Shown here piece by piece: positions 1 to 4,544 of a DNA stretch of 9,445 nucleotides. This stretch comes from CAYVXT01 sp964455485 (GTDB taxonomy: Bacteria > Patescibacteriota > Minisyncoccia > Phycocordibacterales > WO2-35-19): contig CAYVXT010000057.1 of NCBI GenBank assembly GCA_964455485.1, positions 1 through 9,445 on the forward strand, read 5' to 3'. The position numbers were made by a program, and so were the translations under genes. Position 1 is the stretch's first letter. Each line of letters begins with the position of its first letter. The notes below the pieces were generated by a model. That model had not been told where the DNA came from. It searched no databases and saw nothing but the letters and a program-made list of their open reading frames with translations.

Positions 1-9
1 GTTGCATAA

Positions 10-297
10 TTATTCAAATTGAATTACATAAAATCCTTTTTCCAAAAGTTCCGGTTGCAGATCAATCCAGTTTTTTAAATCTGTTTTTTTGACAAAAGTT
101 ACTTTCTTTTCAATGAATCTGCCAGTCGGTTTTCTGTCCTCTTTGTTTCCAACCCACCCATTTTTTGTATACTCTTCTAACCTTAGAATGTCTCCCTCTT
201 CAATATCAAAATCAGCCAGCCGAAGTTCATACTTTTTCCTGCCTGCCAAAATAAGCTCAAACCATTCCGTATCAATTTTCTTGATTACAGTTCTCAT
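10..297 (-). CDS. Small ASCH/DUF3850-like protein (PUA-fold, putative RNA-binding)
   Basis: The 95-residue product matches the compact ASCH/DUF3850 pattern. An N-terminal strand and helix (WFELILAGRKKYELRL, residues 12-27) give the conserved G-K-K-x-E-x-R signature. A GD turn followed by a strand (EGDILRLEEY, 34-43) comes next, and the protein ends in the hydrophobic strand GFYVIQFE. ASCH domains belong to the PUA-like superfamily and are thought to bind RNA or nucleotides; the ligand here is unknown. The length is typical of a stand-alone domain. The ATG overlaps the TGA of the upstream methyltransferase gene as ATGA, which indicates translational coupling in a two-gene unit. No Shine-Dalgarno sequence precedes it. 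It ends with TAA near the window edge, so any further downstream gene is not visible. The family call comes from motif recognition only. Confidence 0.72.
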   Translation of the reverse strand: MRTVIKKIDTEWFELILAGRKKYELRLADFDIEEGDILRLEEYTKNGWVGNKEDRKPTGRFIEKKVTFVKKTDLKNWIDLQPELLEKGFYVIQFE

Positions 298-1046
298 ACA
301 TTTTTCTTACAAACAAAGATAAAACTAGCGGGAACCTTCTCTGCTTTCTGGATTGAATAATATTTCTTTGGATCATCAGAGCCACGGCTTAAATCTTTTG
401 GTTTTGGTTCATGATATCCCACGATTTCCAATCCTGCATCCTTAAGTAACTGAAACCAAGTTGATGTTTTCCTGTAGGTAATATGTGCCGTTGTCCCTTC
501 CTTTTTCCAATTTTTAATAGCTAGGGGTTTTTCATCGTGATATGCGTAAGTAACGACATATTTTCCTTCTTCGTATTGAACATCGGTGAAAAGTGTATGA
601 TCCCAGCTCCAAATAAACATTCCTCCTGGTTTAAGGTAGGAGTAAATATTCTTAAGAGTTGCTTCTGGATCGGGTGTCCAACCAATCGCATATACTGAAA
701 AGACGACATCAACAGGATCAATCTCTAATTTGTCCTCCATTTTGCCCTTAAGAAGTTCGACTTTGTTCTGAGCGATAGCTTCCTTGTTGAAATTCTCTGC
801 CTCCTTGAGCTGCACAGAGGAGATATCAAGTCCGAAGATTTTCTTAGCTCCTTTGTCAGCAAGGTACTTGATTGACCTGCCACTTCCGCAGCCAATCTCA
901 AGAAAAGTCTTTCCTTCTATTTCAGGAATGAGATTAAGATCATCTCCGATACCGAATGGGCCCCAGACAGGCAAAGCACTTGCCTCTACAAATTGGTCTG
1001 CAACAGCATCCCAGGTTTTTTCATTTGTTGAAGTTATTTCATCCAT
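294..1046 (-). CDS. Class I SAM-dependent methyltransferase (Methyltransf_11/25-like)
   Basis: The product has 250 residues with a Rossmann-type methyltransferase core. Motif I is LEIGCGSGR (49-57), the glycine-rich SAM-binding loop. FGLDIS (71-76) carries the acidic residue (D74) expected to bind the ribose hydroxyls. VDVVFSVYAIGW (112-123) is the strand-4 region, and LKPGG (138-142) is the typical turn before strand 5. About 30 N-terminal residues, starting TNEKTWDAVADQF, resemble the cap helix of UbiE-like small-molecule methyltransferases. The C-terminal part (150-250) is probably the substrate lid. The substrate cannot be read from the sequence. The gene ends in TGA overlapping the next start. 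A TATAAT lies only 7 nt upstream of the ATG, so the mRNA is probably leaderless. The start is supported by the cap helix and by this promoter. Confidence 0.86.
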   Translation of the reverse strand: MDEITSTNEKTWDAVADQFVEASALPVWGPFGIGDDLNLIPEIEGKTFLEIGCGSGRSIKYLADKGAKKIFGLDISSVQLKEAENFNKEAIAQNKVELLKGKMEDKLEIDPVDVVFSVYAIGWTPDPEATLKNIYSYLKPGGMFIWSWDHTLFTDVQYEEGKYVVTYAYHDEKPLAIKNWKKEGTTAHITYRKTSTWFQLLKDAGLEIVGYHEPKPKDLSRGSDDPKKYYSIQKAEKVPASFIFVCKKNV

Positions 1047-1053
1047 TGATTGA

Positions 1054-1059
1054 ATTATA
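1054..1059 (-). promoter_or_regulatory. -10 box directly upstream of the methyltransferase start
   Basis: A perfect TATAAT on the minus strand is followed by 7 nt and then the ATG at 1046. Transcription would start at or within one base of the start codon. The -35 region is poor. This is a sequence-based prediction of a leaderless mRNA. Confidence 0.5.
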
Positions 1060-1121
1060 GCTAAAAACCAAACTAAGCGGTAATGACGCCTCTAGGTCTC
1101 TAGGTACGAAAAACTTGATTG

Positions 1122-1242
1122 GCTGCCGGACCTGGAATTTCTCCCTCGACTCAAAATTTTATACTCCGCCGTTCGAATCCAGGACGCAAGTGAATTGTGT
1201 CACTTGCTTCCGGCAGCTCTACAAGCTGCGCTTTCCGAGCTG
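1122..1242. repeat. tRNA-associated palindromic repeat, copy A (short form)
   Basis: This 121-bp unit is repeated at 2361-2539 with one substitution (G1213 versus A2510) and a 58-bp internal length difference. It begins with gctgccggacctgga, identical to the 3' end of the tRNA-Gln gene as read on the plus strand. It contains a 9-bp perfect inverted repeat (gctgccgga 1122-1130 with tccggcagc 1209-1217). An 8-bp hairpin (gcaagtga 1186-1193 with tcacttgc 1200-1207, 6-nt loop) lies inside. An opposite-strand piece of a tRNA T-arm (gttcgaatccagg, 1171-1183) is also present. After 1242 the copy diverges from copy B. The rest of this gap (1243-1306) holds weak nested inverted repeats (ccgtc 1244-1248 with gacgg 1284-1288; agcc 1259-1262 with ggct 1277-1280) and no gene that I can support. 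Confidence 0.88.
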
Positions 1243-1306
1243 GCCGTCTGCTTTGCCAAGCCGAAGTTTTAACGAAGGCTGGGGACGGTATTAGAACAAA
1301 TTTAAT

Positions 1307-2296
1307 TTACTGATTTTGATTCATACGCCTGTAAAAATCCTCCGTCTCAGGGAATTTGCCAATTGGGATTTCAGCTCCTTTGAAATAAACAAGATCGTCC
1401 ATTTCGAGATTATCTTCAATACCAAGCTTTTTAGCTAAGCTGTTTATTGAGTAAAAGTAGGTATAGTAGTGTCTAAGCAAATGCAAACCTTTATCGTCTT
1501 TTATATTTTTCTCCCATCTTTTTTGAGAACCAGGCAAAATTACATCAAGCATATGGTAATCCCAAGAACCGTCTTCTTTCTTAAATATTGTTATATTGTT
1601 CCCTCCAAAAATATCAATCATGAGACCAGTCTTTTTACTATACAAAATAATTTTAGTTACGATTTCTTCAATAACTTTTCTAAAAGATTCATCTCCCAGA
1701 GCTTCCAATTCTTCTTCTGAAGAAGAATTACTGTCAATAAATTCTCTAACTCTTGTGAGCGCCATTTGAATATCACCCTCTCCTCTAAAATTTTTTTCAG
1801 TAATCAAATCAGAATTAAAACTCCTTGTCTCAAATTTTTCTGAGTCTTTTAACTCTTCAGCTATTAACTGAGTTTCAATCAATATTTTAATTTCAATAAC
1901 AGCATCATCATTTAGATTTTCAACTAAAGGTATTTCATTTTCGTCAACAACTTTAAGCAAAATTTCTTTGTTTAAAGGTATTTTAGCTTTGAAAACTCCT
2001 TTTCTAGGGAAATGTTCCTTGCCAAAAACCTCAGCCATATTTTCCTCATATTCTTTTTGTTCAGCAATAATTTCATTTTGAAATTCGCTCCATCTTCTTT
2101 CGTCTAAGGGTATATTGTGAAGAGTTTCTGAAATCTTCTTTTGGAGAATAAACATACTGACTTTTATAAGTTTTCTTTGGCTCCCAGGAGTCTCAAAAAC
2201 AGCTTTATCTGCTCCGACACCAACAAACCTTAAACCCAATTCTTTGAGTGGTTTAGTTTCTATTATTTCTGTGATTGTTTGTTTTATACGCTCCAT
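1307..2296 (-). CDS. Hypothetical protein with protein-kinase-like fold features
   Basis: I do not recognise this 329-residue protein as a named family. Several features suggest a divergent protein-kinase/aminoglycoside-phosphotransferase fold. A glycine-rich strand-turn (FVGVGADKAVF, 24-34) resembles the nucleotide-binding loop, and KLIKV (42-46) supplies a candidate beta-3 lysine. ALTRVREF (179-186) may belong to the hinge or helical lobe. GLMIDIFGGNNITIF (224-238) resembles a catalytic loop with Asp228 and Asn233/234, and YHMLDV (247-252) resembles the metal-binding DFG position. There is no classical HRD or DFG, so it may be a pseudokinase or a phosphotransferase with another substrate. 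There is no signal peptide or membrane segment, so it is probably cytoplasmic. The gene stands alone on the minus strand between the two copies of the tRNA-associated repeat, which fits accessory cargo. It ends in TAA. The fold is inference; that it is a real gene is fairly secure from length and composition. Confidence 0.6.
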   Translation of the reverse strand: MERIKQTITEIIETKPLKELGLRFVGVGADKAVFETPGSQRKLIKVSMFILQKKISETLHNIPLDERRWSEFQNEIIAEQKEYEENMAEVFGKEHFPRKGVFKAKIPLNKEILLKVVDENEIPLVENLNDDAVIEIKILIETQLIAEELKDSEKFETRSFNSDLITEKNFRGEGDIQMALTRVREFIDSNSSSEEELEALGDESFRKVIEEIVTKIILYSKKTGLMIDIFGGNNITIFKKEDGSWDYHMLDVILPGSQKRWEKNIKDDKGLHLLRHYYTYFYSINSLAKKLGIEDNLEMDDLVYFKGAEIPIGKFPETEDFYRRMNQNQ

Positions 2297-2299
2297 ATT

Positions 2300-2328
2300 T
2301 ATTATTCAAAAGGTTCTACACCTGTCTA
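2300..2328 (-). promoter_or_regulatory. Candidate promoter of the kinase-like gene
   Basis: On the minus strand TAGACA (2328-2323) matches the -35 consensus at five of six positions. It is followed after 17 nt by ATAATA (2305-2300), or after 16 nt by AATAAT. Only about 4 nt separate the -10 box from the ATG at 2296, so the mRNA would have essentially no leader. No Shine-Dalgarno sequence is present. Confidence 0.4.
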
Positions 2329-2360
2329 AAAATACTATCAAATTTAAAGACATAATTTTT

Positions 2361-2539
2361 GCTGCCGGACCTGGAATTTCTCCCTCGACTCAAAATTTTT
2401 TCAGTCAAAAAATTTTGGTCTGGGCACCGGCTCGAAAAATTTTGGGCTCAAAATTTTATACTCCGCCGTTCGAATCCAGGACGCAAGTGAATTGTGTCAC
2501 TTGCTTCCGACAGCTCTACAAGCTGCGCTTTCCGAGCTG
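2361..2539. repeat. tRNA-associated palindromic repeat, copy B (long form)
   Basis: This 179-bp copy matches 1122-1242 except for one base and an extra 58 bp. The extra part lies between two direct repeats of ctcaaaatttt (2389-2399 and 2447-2457), so copy A could be a recombinational deletion of this form. The 15-bp gctgccggacctgga occurs at its left end (2361-2375) and again at 2536-2550, where it is the 3' end of the intact tRNA-Gln gene. The 175 bp from 2361 are therefore bracketed by a direct repeat, one half of which is tRNA. Inside are the gcaagtga/tcacttgc hairpin (2483-2490, 2497-2504) and an opposite-strand T-arm fragment (gttcgaatccagg, 2468-2480). Confidence 0.88.
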
Positions 2540-2607
2540 CCGGACCTGGATTCGAACCAAGATAAACGGATTCAGAGTCCGTTGTCCTACCATTAGACGA
2601 TCCGGCA
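2537..2607 (-). tRNA. tRNA-Gln(CTG)
   Basis: The minus strand folds into a full cloverleaf. The acceptor stem is TGCCGGA/TCCGGCA. The D-arm is GTCT/GGAC, with one wobble pair. The anticodon stem is ACGGA/TCCGT around CTCTGAA, giving anticodon CTG for the CAG codon. The variable loop is TTAT, and the T-arm is CTTGG-TTCGAAT-CCAGG. The discriminator base is G, as expected for glutamine. CCA is not encoded; the sequence continues GCTC. A possible -10 (TAAAAT, 2622-2617) lies upstream without a good -35. The 3' end is shared with the flanking palindromic repeats, and a broken copy of the 5' end lies upstream. Confidence 0.95.
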
Positions 2608-2648
2608 ATTATTGGTATTTTAATTACTTTTCGATGCTATATATTTAC

Positions 2649-2741
2649 TGTCCTACCCCGACTCGCTACGCTCGCCGGACTTCGATTTGTACTCAATCGC
2701 CTTGCTCTTGAACAAATCGGGAGCATTAGACGATCCGGCAA
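2649..2741 (-). pseudogene. Truncated tRNA-Gln 5' copy with a 67-bp D-loop insertion
   Basis: On the plus strand cattagacgatccggcaa (2724-2741) is identical to the 5' end of the neighbouring tRNA-Gln gene (2591-2608). The next tRNA segment, tgtcctac, is present at 2649-2656 but is separated from it by 67 bp (2657-2723). The split falls inside the D-loop. The insert carries an 8-bp inverted repeat (cgatttgt 2683-2690 with acaaatcg 2712-2719) and a tandem-like ctcgctacgctcg (2662-2674). Similarity to the tRNA ends at 2649, before the anticodon arm, so this copy cannot make a tRNA. Confidence 0.82.
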
Positions 2742-2785
2742 ATGCAGGTTAAAAATACCAGAAAAAGGGAGATCAGTAAATAGAA

Positions 2786-2813
2786 TTGCAATCTAAAAAA
2801 TAAATGATATAAT
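2786..2813 (+). promoter_or_regulatory. Strong extended -10 promoter driving the leader RNA and stress operon
   Basis: TTGCAA (2786-2791) is followed by a 16-nt spacer and TATAAT (2808-2813), with TGA immediately before the -10 box forming an extended -10. The predicted start is near 2820. It faces the terminator hairpin at 2886-2910 and then the gene at 2994. Confidence 0.7.
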
Positions 2814-2819
2814 ACCTTT

Positions 2820-2910
2820 AAAGTAGTTTTTTTAGTTGTGGCTCCAGCACAGCTCGACTATGGTAGGTTACGACGCAACAGGAAACGCCCACTGGAGCTG
2901 GGCGTTTTTT
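2820..2910 (+). ncRNA. Candidate leader RNA or small RNA ending in a terminator
   Basis: The segment between the extended -10 promoter and the terminator would give an RNA of about 90 nt. It lacks the SRP RNA apical motif, and I recognise no named riboswitch in it. GCTCCAG (2841-2847) is perfectly complementary to the 7-nt loop of the terminator hairpin (CTGGAGC, 2892-2898). A second stretch, CAGCTC (2849-2854), can pair with GAGCTG (2895-2900), covering part of the loop and of the right stem arm. This gives mutually exclusive or pseudoknotted structures. It could be a cis-acting attenuator for the downstream stress gene or an independent small RNA. The function is inference. Confidence 0.45.
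2886..2910 (+). terminator. Rho-independent terminator
   Basis: CGCCCA (2886-2891) pairs with TGGGCG (2899-2904) around a 7-nt loop, followed by six T residues (2905-2910). It lies 83 bp before the start of the next plus-strand gene, so it either ends a small RNA or acts as an attenuator. Confidence 0.75.
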
Positions 2911-2945
2911 ATTTAACCTTTTCCCTTCATTTTTTCTTAATACCC

Positions 2946-2967
2946 GCACATATATCATACAATGTGC
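2946..2967. promoter_or_regulatory. Inverted repeat over a second -10-like box, possible operator
   Basis: GCACAT (2946-2951) and ATGTGC (2962-2967) form a perfect 6-bp inverted repeat with a 10-bp spacer. A TACAAT (2958-2963) lies within it, 30 nt upstream of the ATG at 2994. It could be an operator over a second, weaker promoter. The -35 is poor and the assignment is tentative. Confidence 0.3.
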
Positions 2968-2993
2968 AATCTTTAGAATTAATTAAGAAATAA

Positions 2994-3524
2994 ATGAAAA
3001 AAATCACATTGGGAATTTTTATGACACGAAGCGATGCTGAGGAAGCAATCAACAAGTTGCACAGAGAGATAAAAGTGCGCGATGAGGATATTTCATATAT
3101 TTATCGCAATACCGATGGTGAACTTAAAGAAGTCGGTGCAGGAAAAATATCTTCAGATACTCCAACTGAAGGTGCAGCAAAGGGTGCGGGTATAGGGGGT
3201 GCTTTGGGAGCCATAGCGGGCATTGCATCAGTAGCCGGGGTAATACCGGTGATAGGGCCAATTTTGGCAGCAGGGCCTATTTTGGCAGCTCTTGGCATCA
3301 CTGGTACCGTAATGGCTGGAGCAGCTACTGGCGCTGCAGCAGGTGGATTAATTGGAGCACTTGCAGGTTGGGGTATTGATGAAAAACGTGCCCAAGATTA
3401 TATAGACAAAGTAAACAGTGGAGATATTTTGGTTGCAGTACATGCAGACTCTGATAAAAATGTGGCGAAGATAATGAATGAAGCTGGAGCAACTGAAGTA
3501 AATGAATATCAGCCGACGGTTTAG
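2994..3524 (+). CDS. YflT/general stress protein 17M-like glycine-rich protein
   Basis: The product has 176 residues. The N-terminal segment (ITLGIFMTRSDAEEAINKL, 4-22, followed by a short strand) and the C-terminal strand-helix (DILVAVHADSDKNVAKIM, 144-161) resemble the ferredoxin-like halves of the heat-induced YflT/GSP17M domain. Between them is a long Gly/Ala-rich hydrophobic stretch (about 60-127), including VAGVIPVIGPILAAGPILAAL. It is of the glycine-zipper kind and could insert in or associate with the membrane. GSP17M proteins are general-stress factors of unknown biochemistry. The next gene starts 5 nt downstream, so the two are almost certainly co-transcribed. Upstream lie a strong promoter and a terminator-containing leader, suggesting regulated read-through. 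No Shine-Dalgarno sequence is seen before the ATG. The family call is by pattern recognition. Confidence 0.72.
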   Translation: MKKITLGIFMTRSDAEEAINKLHREIKVRDEDISYIYRNTDGELKEVGAGKISSDTPTEGAAKGAGIGGALGAIAGIASVAGVIPVIGPILAAGPILAALGITGTVMAGAATGAAAGGLIGALAGWGIDEKRAQDYIDKVNSGDILVAVHADSDKNVAKIMNEAGATEVNEYQPTV

Positions 3525-3529
3525 ACGGC

Positions 3530-4531
3530 ATGACATCCAAAATACTGGAGCCAATTTTAAAAAACCAAATTGTGGTGGCGTTGGGCGTCATCCTTTTGGC
3601 ATGGATAGTTTATAAAATCAGATTCACTATCGGAATATTGGCATTCTCATATATTTTTGTGGTAGCACTCATACCCACTATTCGATATATTCAATCAAAA
3701 GGTGCTTCATTGTCGATTTCTATATCGATTGTGTATTTTGGAATATTTGGTTTTTTGGCTGCAATAATACTGATATTATCTCCCAACATAATCACCCAGG
3801 TAAAAAACTTAGCAATAGAAGCACCGATACACCTCCAGAGAATTAGCAATCTTGTTAAAAATGGAAACCCGATTATCACTTATATTGGGGATTTAACTCA
3901 ATCTGCAATATCAAATTTCTCTGATGCAATACTCCAATATGCAAACCAAGCCTTTAGGTATGTAATTGCATTTGTTGCAGTAATTGCACTTAGTATTTAT
4001 GGAATTTCGTATCACGATAAAATTATAAATTCCTTATTTGGTCGAATGTCAAAAAATTCAAAAAATAATTTTTTGGCCCAAATAAACGAAATAGAAGAAA
4101 CACTCAGTCGCTGGGCACAAGGACAAATTATTATTTCAATTATTGTCGGAGTAATCACCTGGATAGCTTTAGCCATCGCAGGCATAGAGTCGGCATTGGC
4201 ACTTGGGTTCATAGCCGGAATTTTAGAGTTCATACCATATATCGGACCGATACTTTCCTCTATACCAGCCATTGCTATAGCTCTCGGACATTCTGCCGGT
4301 CTTGCACTTACAGTAGCTCTGATATTTATAGGAATACAAATGGCAGAAAATTATTTGATCGTACCATTGGTCATACGCGGTCGAACTGATTTAAATCCAG
4401 GACTTACTATCCTTGCTGTATTTACTGGCGGAGAATTATTTGGAGTAGTGGGCGCAATACTTTCAGTACCAATCACAATAGTCACTAAAATAATATTGAA
4501 AAATAATTTTAGCGCTAGCCACCAAACCTAA
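3530..4531 (+). CDS. AI-2E family transporter (PerM-like)
   Basis: The 333-residue membrane protein has the AI-2E/PerM layout. Hydrophobic segments lie near 13-30, 34-50, 62-84, 143-160, 199-217, 221-252, 257-280 and 291-320. The soluble amphipathic region (85-140) before the fourth segment is typical. Family landmarks include GFIAGILEFIPYIGPILSSIP (226-246), the ENYLIVPLVIRGRTDLNP stretch (273-290) and GELFGVVGAILSVP (301-314). The length matches the family (330-380). Members have been linked to autoinducer-2 export or to Na+(Li+)/H+ antiport, and the substrate here is unknown. It starts 5 nt after the upstream stress gene and probably shares its promoter. It converges with pyrG with only 13 bp between the stop codons and no obvious terminator hairpin. 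Confidence 0.88.
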   Translation: MTSKILEPILKNQIVVALGVILLAWIVYKIRFTIGILAFSYIFVVALIPTIRYIQSKGASLSISISIVYFGIFGFLAAIILILSPNIITQVKNLAIEAPIHLQRISNLVKNGNPIITYIGDLTQSAISNFSDAILQYANQAFRYVIAFVAVIALSIYGISYHDKIINSLFGRMSKNSKNNFLAQINEIEETLSRWAQGQIIISIIVGVITWIALAIAGIESALALGFIAGILEFIPYIGPILSSIPAIAIALGHSAGLALTVALIFIGIQMAENYLIVPLVIRGRTDLNPGLTILAVFTGGELFGVVGAILSVPITIVTKIILKNNFSASHQT

Positions 4532-4544
4532 AACGATCAGAAAT

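Noticed and set aside
1122..2540. Insertion sequence or CRISPR array
   Set aside because: There is no transposase, and only two copies lie over 1.2 kb apart, with no regular short repeat-spacer pattern.
2244..2711. A 155-codon plus-strand open frame
   Set aside because: It runs antisense through the start of the kinase-like gene, through the palindromic repeat, through the whole tRNA-Gln gene and into the broken tRNA copy. The product is composition-biased with no domain. It is open by chance.
2820..2910. SRP (4.5S) RNA or a known riboswitch at the leader
   Set aside because: The conserved SRP apical motif is absent, and I could not match c-di-GMP, fluoride, preQ1, glycine or SAH riboswitch cores. 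It is kept only as an unassigned structured RNA.
4532..4544. Bidirectional terminator between the AI-2E transporter gene and pyrG
   Set aside because: The gap is only 13 bp and no stem-loop with a T-tract is visible on either strand.
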